Made by a program: the position numbers and the translations under genes. Positions 9,859-20,974 of a DNA stretch of 64,000 nt are shown piece by piece. This stretch comes from Aegilops tauschii subsp. strangulata. Lineage: Eukaryota > Streptophyta > Magnoliopsida > Poales > Poaceae. Each line of letters opens with the position of its first letter. Position 1 is the first letter of the stretch. The notes under the pieces were generated by a model that was not told the DNA's origin, searched no databases, and saw only the letters and a list, made by a program, of their open reading frames with translations. The DNA is taken from positions 571,060,880 to 571,124,879 of the forward strand of contig NC_053037.3 in NCBI RefSeq assembly GCF_002575655.3. Direction: 5' to 3'.

Positions 9859-12800
9859 TCAGTCTGAATCGTAATTCCCCACGGTGTCATCTTCTTCTTC
9901 GTCCTCAACGTCCTTGAACGTTGGCTTCTTCTTGATCAACTCTTGTATGTCCACAGCACGACAGGCAATGTTTTCGCCGGCGTCATTGACGTGATGGTTC
10001 TCAAAGATATTAGGAACATCTGTGTTATCTTGTACATCAGGAGCAGTGTAAGCATCATCTTGTTGTGCAACTGCATTAAACGAATATCTCTGCTCAAACC
10101 TTTGCAATACTCTCCAGTCATCGCTACGTGCAAATGTGTCTTCCAAGAAAAATATCTGTGTTGCTTGATTTGCCAAAATAAAAGGCTCGTTGGTCTGGTA
10201 CACCGCCTCGACATTGATGGATTTGAAATAATCATCAGCTCTGGGTTTTGCGATCCTGGAAAACCGGTTATACAACGACACCACAACAGAACCACACACC
10301 GATGATCCTTGAAACTGGAGATATACTGCAACTGAACAATGTCTGTTATGTTAGCATACATTTCAGTTGTCTCTTTGTCATACGTATCTGTGCTCATGAT
10401 GGCACTCTTTTGTGTCTTCCTGCCTTCGTCTCTTGCAAGGGTGTTGTAGCGCACATCTCCAACAACGCAAGATTCATAATGTCTTACCCGAGTATCAGGA
10501 CCCATTGCTAGTGAGTAAAGGGCATCATCAAGTGCCTGCCCATCCTCCCGCATCTTCTTAACCTATGGTTAGAAAATAGACAAGCTGATCATCTTATGTA
10601 CTCAATATATTAAAAAAACTGACAGTGCACTTCAAAAGCTTACATGGTTCTTGAACCATTTCGCAAATCCTGCCATAACCAGTTTGTCAATGTTTCTTGG
10701 ATTTTGCGGCAGTAACTCCTCTTTGTAGATGCTGCACAACATAGTGATCGCGTCAAACATCTAAATATATAAGAATGTGCTGCAAGTTTAGTAGATTACG
10801 ATGTATAAGCTGCAGTACTGCACTTACTTGATATAAGGTACTATCTCAGGACAGTTATTCAACACATACCAAACCATTTTGTCCAAATCTTTAGGTTTGT
10901 CCTCTTGTCGACTCTTCCCTGTAACTCAAACAGAATAATCGAAAACATTGAGCCCGGGATTGTCTTCACCCACCTCTTTGCTAAGCTGATCAGCTGTTTC
11001 AATGTATTTTGAGTAGAATGTCAACGCTTCTGTAGCAATGTAGGCCTCTGCAATGGAACCCTCGGGTCTAGCTCTGTTCCTAACATAGCCCTTGAAAGTG
11101 CCTAGCCGCCTTTCAATAGGGTACATCCAGCCATACTGTACTGGACCTCTAAGTAGTTCCTCATCAGGTAGATGAACAGCGAAATGCACCATCACATCAA
11201 AGAAGGCTGGAGGATATATCTTCTCAAGGTCGCATAGGATAGTTGGTATCTTGTCTCTAAGACGCTCCAAAGCATCTATCCTGATATTCCTACTGTAGAG
11301 TTCCCTGAAGAATTGTCCCAACTCTACAACTGCTCTGTATAAATCAGGGCTGCCCAATCCTCTAAGGATAACAGGTAAAACCCTTTGAAGTAGGACGTGG
11401 CAGTCATGAGTTTTCAACCCTTGTACCTCGTTTCCATCTGCACTGACTCTCCTTTCAGGGTTGGAAGCAAATCCATGTGGGAATCTCACACGTGACAGGA
11501 CCTCGCAGAATTCTTTTCTTTTTACCTTGTCCAAGACGTACACAGCTGGTGCCATATCCCGTGGTTTACCTTCATCTTGCACCTGCAAATCCTTTCTGAT
11601 ACCCAGGTGTGTCAAATCAATCCTAGATTTTAAGGTATCTTTCGTCTTTCCTTCAATATTAAGATGTGTGCCGATAATGCTGTCACATATATTTTTCTCG
11701 ATGTGCATCACATCAAGATTATGCCGCAGATCCAAATCTTTCCAATACTCCAAGTCCCACAAAGTGGACCTGCGGGTAAACAATAATCTCTCTTCTACCC
11801 TGCCACGCTTCCTTTTCCCGCTACCATTACCAGGATGGTTTCCTGGTGTAATATGCCTGACCTTCTCTAATTCCACTTGCAACTCATCGGCGGTGAGCCT
11901 CTTTGGCGCATCACGGTTTTCATGCTTTGCATTGAACACATGTCTTCGGTATTTTCTAGGATGCGGCTTGTCCTTGGCAAGGAAACGGCGGTGTCCAATG
12001 TAACAGATCTTGCTAAGTATTGCGTATGACAGCGGATTCCTGTCACAGCGAACACATGCATTGTAACCATGTGTCGTTCGCCCTGACATAGTGCCCAAAG
12101 CCGGATAATCATGGATGCACCAAATTATAACAGCACGCAGAAAGAAATCAGTTGATGGGCTGCTATATAGGTCTCGAGTGAGAACACCCTTCCATAGCTG
12201 TTGAAGTTCCTCCACAAGAGGCTCCATGAACAAATCAAAATCCTTTCCAGGACTTTTTGGACCTGGGATGAGCAAGGCCATCATGTAGTTTGATTCTTTG
12301 GTGCAGACATTTGGAGGCATGTTGTAAGGGATAACAAGCACTGGCCACATGCTATATGTGGCGCTCTGGTGGCCAAATGGGTTAAATCCATCTGAAGCTA
12401 AGCCAAGTCTAATGTTTCTCGGGTCAGCAGCAAACTCTTTGTGTTTATCATTGAAGCTTTTCCACTCACTACCATGAGATGGATGGCTCATTACATTCTG
12501 ATCTCTGTACTCCTGGTTCCTAGAATGCCACAGTACATCCTCTCTTATTTCAGCATCATGAAACAACCTCTGCAATCTTGGTGTAATTGGAAAATGTCTC
12601 GGAACATTATGAGGAATCCTCTTCACAGCATCGCCATCTTTCCATCTTGATGATTTGCATTTCGGGCATTCACTTAAGTTGGCATAATCCTTCCGGAACA
12701 GAACACAATTATTCTTACAAACATGGATCATATCATATCTAATTCCAACTGCACGAAGGAAATTCCTCATTTTACTGTAGGTGTGTGGCAGCTCAGACGC

Positions 12801-13376
12801 ATCGGGGAAAGATTTGCGGAAAGCAGCCAACATCGCATCGAATGATTTGTTGGGCATCCGCTCAGATGTCTTCACCTGAAGAAAGGTGACCATAGCTGAG
12901 AATACTGACAGCTTATTTCCTGGGGTGACAGCAACGTTGCATTGTTTGAACATGCGGGCCCACCGTTTTTCTTCTGCAGGTGAAAGTTCACTGAATGCAT
13001 GAGCATTTTGTGGCATTGTTTCAGTGTTGGTCAAACTCACTGGCTCCGCCACCACCACCTCCTCCTCCTCTTCCACCTGAGCATCAGGCAGATCAAGATG
13101 GTGATCTGCTGCTTCCACGTAGTCAATAACATTGACGTTCACAGCTTCACCATGATGAACCCACCTAGTATATGTGACCGACATCCCATACAAGTGTAGA
13201 TGATTTTGCACAGTTGACTGGGGTCTTGTAACTGAATTCATACAACTGCTACACGGGCTGAGCACATCTAATTTCGGACCACCGTACTCAGCTCTGATAA
13301 AGTTCATGAAGTTTTCAACCCCCTCGACATATGCAGCGGAGAATCTTCGAGCAGAAGTTATCCAAGTCCTGTCCAT
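9859..13376 (-). pseudogene. TNP2: TNP2-type CACTA transposase gene, decayed
   Basis: This is the catalytic transposase of CACTA elements, which cuts the element ends. The large first exon (13376 to about 10845) encodes an N-terminal transposase-associated domain (WITSARRFSAAYVEGVENF, then CSSCMN), a Cys pair (CPKCKS), the Transposase_21 core with LASDGFNPFG near residue 330 and LDVMHIEKNICDS, and a DUF4218 region (YGWMYPIERRLGTFKGYVRN). Later exons carry the KMREDGQALDD helix and a DUF4216-like region (YFKSINVEAVYQTNEPFILA). Two defects are visible: a TGA at 10928-10926 directly after NVFDYSV, with coding sequence (TGKSRQEDKPKDLDKMVW) continuing beyond it, and a one-base frameshift near 10275 between DHRCVVLLWC and the YNRFSRIAKPRAD segment. 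Splice sites around 10845 and 10770 are not phase-consistent. It ends with an acidic tail, EDEEEDDTVGNYDSD. Confidence 0.88.
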
Positions 13377-14430
13377 CTGTTAGACATACAAATTAGTTCT
13401 TCTACTAGATATTACAGGAAAAACATATATGCTTTTTTATGAAGTCCAGAAGAAAAAATACCTAGGTCGATGTCTAAAGCTATGGCAAGATATTTGGACG
13501 AGCAGATCTAAGTAACGAAATATATGTAAAGCCAATTCAGCAAACAGATTTGAGTGCCAAATTATGGCAGGCTGTTTCAGCAGTCAATGAGGCTGAGCAC
13601 ACAGCCATCGAACTATCGAAGGCCATCGCAGCAACAAAGATCGAGTATAAAACGGTGTAGAGCTATTTCACCTAATAGATTGGCTACTAGACCATGGCAA
13701 TCTACGTCACAATAAATATATGGCAGGATATTTTAGCAACTAATCGGCCTTGGCATGCCATCTCAGCTAAGCAGATTGAGTGCAGAACAGGGCAAGGAAG
13801 CTTCTTAAGCAGAGCATATTGACAGTAAACTACTTCGGCAAACAGTGAGATTAACAGGGTCTATCAGCTAACATTCAGCGCTACACCGACATGAACGGGG
13901 CCTCAGTCTAGAATGTGCGTACCGTGGGAGAAGCTGACCGCCGTGCGTCTCCACACGAACGTCGCCAGCGGTGGCGGCGCTGACCACCGTGCGCCTAAAA
14001 AAGAACGTAGCCAGTGGTGCCGGCGCGGCTAGAGGACGGCAGTCTACGAGAGTGTACTATGGGAGCGAGAGGATCGCCGAACCGCGGAGCCGACGTATCA
14101 GCGGGGCGGGGAGTGCGGCTTTGGCAGAGCGAATGGAGTGGAGGGGGACAGGGGCGGAGGAGGGTTTGGGGAATATTATTGGCTAGTTGGCCGAAGGGCG
14201 GTTGAATCGGATTTGGGGGGGATTTTTGGGTGTGCAGGGGGGGAGGATTTTCGTGCGGTGGGCGAGGGGAGTTTGGCGCATGGTCGGTTTCTCCAAGTGC
14301 AGTCCCACGTGTCAGTGAAGAGGCAAGCCGAAGCGCATTCCATTTGCGTGAGCTGTGTGCAGGACCGAACGTGTGTGGGGTGCAATGCGACCGCGATAGG
14401 AGTGTTGTGAGTGTACCGCCTATTTTCCTT
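13377..14430 (-). promoter_or_regulatory. TNP2 upstream region with degenerate direct repeats
   Basis: No gene is supported. Between 13480 and 13860 an imperfect unit of roughly 100 bp recurs, with words such as agcaaacagattgagtgc, atggcaggatatttcagc and cagcaactaatcggc. At 13900-14180 a GC-rich stretch carries two copies of gctgaccaccgtgcg-like text. On the minus strand this is where the TNP2 promoter and leader should lie. The repeats could be protein-binding sites, but that is inference. Confidence 0.35.
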
Positions 14431-14880
14431 TTAAACTAGGTGCTTCGCCCCCTCAAAAAAAATTTGTTGCTTCGCGCGATCCATCGATACTACTACTAGT
14501 AATCCGGTAATCCCGACTAAAACGGCGCGGCCGGGTCTTATCCCGCGCGATATGCTGGGAGGTTGGCTTAGTTGGGTTTTTTAGGACGAGTAATGCTACA
14601 CCTACGTAATCCCAGTTACGTAATTAACCTAATGTGAAATGTGTGAGCTGTTGATTGTAGATTGGGGGGAGGGAGGGGCCCACCACCATGAAAATCAGGG
14701 GAGGAGAGAGAGAGGCAATTTACATTAACCCTTTCGTAGGTTCCCGTAGATGTAGAAAAATGTGAAATGCGTGAATGTGTAGTGGACGTACTATTGGAGT
14801 GCCTAAGATAATTTGTGTATGTATAGACCCTATGTGTTTATTTTACTTCGCATGTTAGATTTGTCTCGGTTCAATAAAAA
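14431..14880. repeat. Dispersed repeat block, related to 27770-28470
   Basis: The words ggtgcttcgcccc and cgatccatcgatac, and the later blocks ctacacctacgtaatccc and ccatgaaaatcagggg, reappear in the same general arrangement at 28208, 28415, 27775 and 27868. This shows two diverged copies of one mobile or duplicated sequence within the CACTA middle section. No coding exon is seen. Confidence 0.5.
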
Positions 14881-15071
14881 GCAGATTTGGTGATGATGGT
14901 GTGCCTATCATCCTGCAATATAGGCCGTCCGATCTATATCTAACGGATAGGAAGGAAACTATGACAATTTACCCGCACTCCTCTCCACATTTGCAGATAA
15001 GGCTTTCCCTCGTTCATCCTTTTCTCCCACAAGATCTTGATCTTCCGTGCAACGCACGGGCATCTTGCTAG
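14880..15071 (+). mobile_element. Helitron 3' terminus (plus orientation)
   Basis: The end reads ccgtgcaacgcacgggcatc then ttgctag|t. A perfect 6-bp hairpin (CCGTGC-aac-GCACGG, 15045-15059) sits 8 bases before CTAG at 15068-15071, followed by T. This is the diagnostic 3' structure of plant Helitrons. The preceding 190 bp match, in inverted orientation, the sequence at 29323-29550. The 5' TC end was not found with confidence, so only the 3' part is annotated. No Rep-helicase coding sequence is nearby, so it is non-autonomous. Confidence 0.7.
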
Positions 15072-15907
15072 TACTCCTACAATATGTATATTATTGTGAA
15101 AGTTCATATACACCGGCCGAGATTAATGCAAACACGGCAGATTTTCATTACATTTTGAACTTTTATAGGACAGAAAAATAAAAGAAACCCGACCCTAAAC
15201 CTATTCTACGGTGGCGACCGATGTCCTCCACTGCGATCTCTATGTACGGGGCGGGGTTCAAGACCCGTGAAGTGAAGGTGCGGTCTCCGGCGAGGAAGAG
15301 TAGAACACGGGATACGGACCGGCCAGTTGGCACACCATGCCCTGCCGCCTCCCATGCCCTACTCATCCTCGGAGGAGTCCCCGACCTCGGCGGTGCCGGA
15401 CGTTGGACGGCGGCAAGCAGGACGCGTGGCTGACGGTGCTCCCGTCGTCGGCCGCCAGCGTGGCCACCGCTTGTGCGGTCGCGTCCGCGTCCTGCTACGC
15501 CGCTATTGCGTCGCGAGAGGTGACTTGAGCGAGGGCAGCGACCTCGAGCTTCATCCCCGAAGACAAGCTCTCCCGCAGAGCATTCGCACTTGCGGTCATG
15601 GCGGATGTGGTGCCAGGTAGGAGGACGATAAGCTATGGTGTGGGGGTTAGCTGGGCGTTGCCGATTTAAGTAGCGCATTCCGGTGAGGCCAAGCATCCAG
15701 GTGCGTCATTAAGTCGCCGGAGTTGGTTCCTCGGGCACCGAGCCTCTTAACGACGACATATGAACGAACGGCATGAATGCGGGCAGCTGGCGCCGGCTGG
15801 GAACGCACCGTGCGACGGCGCGAGGGACGAGGGTTTTGGTGTGCCAGGGTAGTCAGCTGCGGTCGTGGCAACGTTGGAGATGCCCTTTGCTCACATGCGA
15901 TCCCCGC
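15072..15907. other. GC-rich, gene-like but broken sequence
   Basis: Base composition resembles grass coding or promoter DNA. Open frames occur on both strands, for example a minus-strand stretch starting MTASANALRESLSSGMKLE near 15598 that hits a stop after about 34 residues. No frame is continuous or matches a family I recognise. It is best read as decayed genic DNA or the 5' flank of the repeat-protein gene that follows. Confidence 0.35.
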
Positions 15908-16025
15908 ATGTCATTGAAAAAGCAAGATGACCCGGCATGGTCTCAGGTCCAGAGGATGCAGTTGGCCGCGCTACACCACTCCGCGGACGCGTCGCGGCGC
16001 CCTGTGCATCCTCGACGAGCCGGGT

Positions 16026-16213
16026 GTTGGGGTGTGTTTGGATTGTGGCCAAAGTGCACCTTACCAAAATTTTGGTCATGACCCAAAGATTGGTCTTTGT
16101 TTGGATGGTTGCCATTTTTTTGGCATGCCAATGAACTCTAGCCAACTCTAGTTCATTTTTCTTGCCAATGTCGGCCAAATCATGGGCAACCAATACCTCA
16201 ACCAAAATTTTGA
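16026..16213. mobile_element. MITE-like insertion, 188 bp
   Basis: The two arms are imperfect inverted repeats: accaaaattttggt with tggatggttgcc and ggcatgccaatgaact on the left, answered by agttcatttttcttgcc, gggcaaccaata and accaaaattttgac on the right. The direct repeat cgggt flanks it (16021-16025 and 16214-16218). Removing the insert and one cgggt joins the surrounding reading frame without a shift, which supports a true insertion. The superfamily is not assigned. Confidence 0.6.
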
Positions 16214-16272
16214 CGGGTATGAGACGATGGACGTCGACTTCGTGCCGGCGTCCGAGTCCCCCATGGTGCAGG

Positions 16273-18008
16273 TGTTGGGGAACGTAGTAATTTCAAAAAA
16301 AAATCCTACGCACACGCAAGATCATGGTGATGCATAGCAACGAGAGGGGAGAGTGTTGTCCACGTACCCTCGTAGACCGAAAGCGGAAGCGTTAACACAA
16401 CGCGGTTGATGTAGTCGTACGTCTTCACGATCCGACCGATCAAGTACCGAACGCACGGCACCTCCGAGTTCAGCACACGTTCAGCTCGATGACATCCCTC
16501 AAACTCTGATCCAGCCGAGTGTTGAGGGAGAGTTTCGTCACCATGACGGCGTGGTGACAATGATGATGTTCTACCGACGTAGGGCTTCACCTAAGCACCG
16601 TTACGATATTATCGAGGTGTAATATGGTGGAGGGGGGCACCGCACACGGCTAAGAGATCAATGATCAATTGTGTGTCCTAGAGGTGCCCCCTGCCCCCGT
16701 ATATAAAGGAGCAAGGGGGGGTTCGGCCGGCCAAGGGGAGAGGCACGCCAGGAGGAGTCCTACTCCTACCGGGAGTAGGACTCCCCCCCTTTTCCATGTT
16801 GGACTAGGAGAGAGGGGGGAGAAGTGGAGGGGAGGAAGGAAAGGGGGGCGCCGCCCCCCTCTCCTTGTCCAATTCGGACTGGGGGGGAGGGGCGTGCGGC
16901 CCTGCCCTGGCCTCCTCTCCTCTCTTCCACCTAGGCCCACTAAGGCCCATTAAGTTACCGGGGGGTTCCGGTAACCTCCCGGTACTCCGGAAAAATCCCG
17001 ATTTCACCCGGAACACTTCCGATATCCAAACATAGGCTTCCAATATATCAATCTTTATGTCTCGGCCATTTCGAGACTCCTCGTTATGTCCGTTATCACA
17101 TCCGGGACTCCGAACAACCTTTGGTACATCAAAGCATATAAACTCATAATATAACTGTCATCGTAACGTTAAGCGTGCGGACCCTACGGGTTCGAGAACT
17201 ATGTAAACATGACCGAGACACCTCTCCAGTCAATAACCAATAGCGGAACCTGGATGCTCATATTGGCTCCCACATATTCTACAAAGATCTTTATCGGTTA
17301 GACTGCATAACAACATACGTTGTTCCCTTTGTCATTGGTATGTTACTTGCCCGAGATTCGATCGTCGGTATCTCGATACCTAGTTCAATCTCGTTACCGG
17401 CAAGTCCCTTTACTCGTTCCGTAATACATCATCCTGCAACTAACTCATTAGTTACAATGCTTGCAAGGCTTATAGTGATGTGTATTACTGAGTGGGCCCA
17501 GAGATACCTCTCCGACAATCGGAGTGACAAATCCTAATCTCAAAATACGCCAACCCAACAAGTACCTTTGGAGACACCTGTAGAGCACCTTTATAATCAC
17601 CCAGTTACGTTGTGACGTTTGGTAGCACACAAAGTGTTCCTCCGGTAAACGGGAGTTGCATAATCTCATAGTCATAGGAACATGTATAAGTCATGAAGAA
17701 AGCAATAGCAACATACTAAACGATCGAGTGCTAAGCTAACGGAATGGGTCAAGTCAATCACATCATTCTCCTAATGATGTGATCCCGTTAATCAAATGAC
17801 AACTCATGTCTATGGCTAGGAAACATAACCATCTTTGATCAATGAGCTAGTCAAGTAGAGGCATACTAGTGACACTCTGTTTGTCTATGTATTCACACAA
17901 GTATTATGTTTCCGGTTAATACAATTCTAGCATGAATAATAAACATTTATCATGATATAAGGAAATAAATAATAAATTTATTATTGCCTCTAGGGCATAT
18001 TTCCTTCA
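16273..18008 (-). repeat. 3' LTR of Angela
   Basis: 1,736 bp, from tgttggggaacgtagtaatt to gggcatatttccttca on the plus strand. It is near-identical to 23271-25006. A TATA-like tract (minus-strand tttatatacggggg, about 16695-16708) marks the likely promoter. Confidence 0.95.
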
Positions 18009-18022
18009 GTCTCCCACTTGCA
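18009..18022 (-). other. Angela polypurine tract
   Basis: Minus-strand reading gcaagtgggagac lies directly before the 3' LTR, the position where plus-strand cDNA synthesis starts in LTR elements. Confidence 0.8.
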
Positions 18023-18041
18023 CTAGAGTCAATAATCTAGA

Positions 18042-20054
18042 TTACACAGTAATGATTCTTACACCCATGGAGTCTTGGTGGTGATCATGTTTTGCTCGTG
18101 GAAGAGGCTTAGTCAACGGATCTGCAACATTCAGATCCATATGTATCTTGCAAATTTCTATGTCTCCCACCCGGACTAAATCCCGGATGGAATTGAAGCG
18201 TCTTTTGATGTACTTGGTTCTCTTGTGAAATCTGGATTCCTTTGCTAAGGCAATTGCACCAGTATTGTCACAAAAGATTTTCATTGGACCCGATGCACTA
18301 GGTATGACACCTAGATCGGATATGAACTCCTTCATCCAGACTCCTTCATTTGCTGCTTCCGAAGCAGCTATGTACTCCGCTTCACACGTAGATCCCGCCA
18401 TGACACTTTGCTTAGAACTGCACCAACTGACAGCTCCACCATTCAATGTCAACACGTATCCGGTTTGCGATTTAGAATCGTCCGGATCAGTGTCAAAGCT
18501 TGCATCAACGAAACCATTTACGATGAGCTCTTTGTCACCTCCATAAACGAGAAACATATCCTTAGTCCTTTTTAGGTATTTCAGGATGTTCTTGACCGCT
18601 GTCCAGTGATCCACTCTTGGATTACTTTGGTACCTCCCTGCTAATCTTATAGCAAGGCACACATCAGGTCTGGTACACAGCATTGCATACATGATAGAGC
18701 CTATGGCTGAAGCATAGGGAACATCTTTCATCTTCTCTCTATCTTCTGCAGTGGTCGGGCATTGAGTCTTACTCAATCTCACACCTTGTAATACAGGCAA
18801 GAACCCTTTCTTTGCTTGATCCATTTTGAACTTCTTCAAAACTTTGTCAAGGTATGTGCTTTGTGAAAGTCCAATTAAGCGTCTTGATCTATCTCTATAG
18901 ATCTTGATGCCCAATATATATGCAGCTTCACCGAGGTCTTTCATTGAAAAACTCTTATTCAAGTATCCCTTTATGCTATCCAGAAATTCTATATCATTTC
19001 CAATTAGCAATATGTCATCCACATATAATATCAGAAATGCTACTGAGCTCCCACTCACTTTCTTGTAAATACAGGCTTCTCCAAAAGTCTGTATAAAACC
19101 AAATGCTTTGATCACACTATCAAAGCATTTATTCCAACTCCGAGAGGCTTGCACCAGTCCATAAATGGATCGCTGGAGCTTGCACACTTTGTTAGCTCCC
19201 TTTGGATCGACAAAACCTTCCGGTTGCATCATATACAACTCTTCTTCCAGAAATCCATTCAAGAATGTAGTTTTGACATCCATTTGCCAAATTTCATAAT
19301 CATAAAATGCGGCAATTGCTAACATGATTCGGACAGACTTGAGCATCGCTACGGGTGAGAAGGTCCCATCGTAGTCAATCCCTTGAACTTGTTGAAAACC
19401 TTTCGCAACAAGTCGAGCTTTATAAACAGTAACATTACCGTCAGCGTCAGTCTTCTTCTTGAAGATCCATTTATTTTCAATGGCTTGCCGATCATCGGGC
19501 AAGTCAACCAAAGTCCATACTTTGTTCTCATACATGGATCCCATGTCGGATTTCATGGCCTCAAGCCATTTTGCGGAATTTGGGCTCACCATCGCTTCTT
19601 CATAGTTCGTAGGTTCGTCATGGTCTAGTAACATAACCTCCAGAACAGGATTACCGTACCACTCTAGTGCGGATCTTAATCTGGTTGACCTACGAGGTTC
19701 AGTAATAACTTGATCTGAAGTTTCAAGATCATTATCATTAACTTCCTCACTAATTGGTGTAGGTGTCGGAGAAACTGGTTTCTGTGATGATCTACTTTCC
19801 AATAAGGGAGCAGGTACAGTTACCTCATCAAGTTCTACTTTCCTCCCACTCACTTCTTTCGAGAGAAACTCCTTCTCCAGAAAGGATCCATTCTTAGCAA
19901 CGAATGTCTTGCCTTCGGATCTATGATAGAAGGTGTACCCAACAGTCTCCTTTGGGTATCCTATGAAGACACATTTCTCCGATTTAGGTTCGAGCTTATC
20001 AGGTTGAAGTTTTTTCACATAAGCATCGCAACCCCAAACTTTAAGAAACGACAA
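18042..20054 (-). CDS. Angela pol, C-terminal part: reverse transcriptase and RNase H
   Basis: This 670-codon frame begins in the integrase-RT linker (SFLKVWGCDAYVKKLQPDK, a Copia-specific integrase tail). RT follows with NKWIFKKKTDADGN, YKARLVAKGFQQVQGIDYD and the active site LILYVDDILLIGND. RNase H has FVDASFDTDPDDSKSQTGYV, STCEAEYIAASEA and FCDNTGAIALAKE. It ends VADPLTKPLPRAKH and a short tail just before the polypurine tract. This stretch is open, but it is separated from the upstream integrase frame by a one-base deletion near 20157, so it cannot be made from the normal polyprotein. Confidence 0.92.
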   Translation of the reverse strand: MSFLKVWGCDAYVKKLQPDKLEPKSEKCVFIGYPKETVGYTFYHRSEGKTFVAKNGSFLEKEFLSKEVSGRKVELDEVTVPAPLLESRSSQKPVSPTPTPISEEVNDNDLETSDQVITEPRRSTRLRSALEWYGNPVLEVMLLDHDEPTNYEEAMVSPNSAKWLEAMKSDMGSMYENKVWTLVDLPDDRQAIENKWIFKKKTDADGNVTVYKARLVAKGFQQVQGIDYDGTFSPVAMLKSVRIMLAIAAFYDYEIWQMDVKTTFLNGFLEEELYMMQPEGFVDPKGANKVCKLQRSIYGLVQASRSWNKCFDSVIKAFGFIQTFGEACIYKKVSGSSVAFLILYVDDILLIGNDIEFLDSIKGYLNKSFSMKDLGEAAYILGIKIYRDRSRRLIGLSQSTYLDKVLKKFKMDQAKKGFLPVLQGVRLSKTQCPTTAEDREKMKDVPYASAIGSIMYAMLCTRPDVCLAIRLAGRYQSNPRVDHWTAVKNILKYLKRTKDMFLVYGGDKELIVNGFVDASFDTDPDDSKSQTGYVLTLNGGAVSWCSSKQSVMAGSTCEAEYIAASEAANEGVWMKEFISDLGVIPSASGPMKIFCDNTGAIALAKESRFHKRTKYIKRRFNSIRDLVRVGDIEICKIHMDLNVADPLTKPLPRAKHDHHQDSMGVRIITV

Positions 20055-20140
20055 CTTTGGTTTCTTGCCAAACCATAGTTCATAAGGTGTCGTCTCAACG
20101 GATTTCGATGGTGCCCTATTTAGAGTGAATGCAGCCGTCT

Positions 20141-20974
20141 CTAAAGCATAACCCCAAACGATAGCGGTAAATCAGTAATAGACATCATAGATCGCACCAT
20201 ATCTAATAAAGTACGATTACGACGTTCGGACACAACATTACGTTGTGGTGTTCCGGGTGGCGTGAGTTGCGAAACTATTCCGCATTGTTTCAAATGTAGG
20301 CCAAACTTGTAACTCAAATATTCTCCTCCACGATCTAATCGTAGAAACTTTATTTTCTTGTTACGATGATTTTCAACTTTGCTCTGAAATTCTTTGAACT
20401 TTTCAAATGTTTCAGACTTATGTTTCATTAAGTAGATATACCCATATCTGCTCAAATCATCTGTGAAGGTGAGAAAATAACGATATCCGCCATGAGCCTC
20501 AATATTCATCGGACCACATACATCTGTATGTATGATTTCCAACAAATTAGTTGCTCTCTCCATATTTCCGGAGAACGGTGTTTTAGTCATCTTGCCCATG
20601 AGACACGGTTCGCAAGTACCAAGTGATTCATAATCAAGTGATTCCAAAAGTCCATCATTATGGAGTTTCTTCATGCGCTTTACACCGATATGACCTAAAC
20701 GGCAGTGCCACAAATAAGTTGCACTATCATTATCAACTCTGCATCTTTTGGCTTCGACATTATGAATATGTGTGTCACTACTACCGAGATTCATTAAAAA
20801 TAGACCACTCTTCAAGGGTGCATGACCATAAAAGATATTAATCATATAAATAGAACAACCATTATTCTCTGATTTAAATGAATAACCGTCTCGCATCAAA
20901 CAAGATCCAGATATAATGTTCATGCTCAATGCTGGCACCAAATAACAATTATTTAGGTCTAATACTAATCCCAA
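20141..20974 (-). pseudogene. Angela pol, protease end and integrase
   Basis: The fragment carries LVLDLNNCYLVPALSMNI, the integrase HHCC zinc region (WHCRLGHIGVKRMKKLHNDG, then CEPCLMGKM) and the catalytic core, with D in IHTDVCGPMN, D in FLRLDRGGEYLS and E in SERRNRTLLDM. Both ends are frame breaks. Near 20970 a base is missing after LPLHLP, disconnecting it from gag-protease. Near 20157 a base is missing after DLPLSF, disconnecting it from RT. Confidence 0.9.

Noticed and set aside
11461..12003. Plus-strand 180-codon frame inside TNP2
   Set aside because: It is a shadow of the transposase coding strand with no domain of its own.
16665..17043. Gly/Arg/Pro-rich frames in the Angela LTR, repeated at 23654-24033
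   Set aside because: They lie in the U3/R part of both LTRs and are explained by GC-rich LTR sequence.
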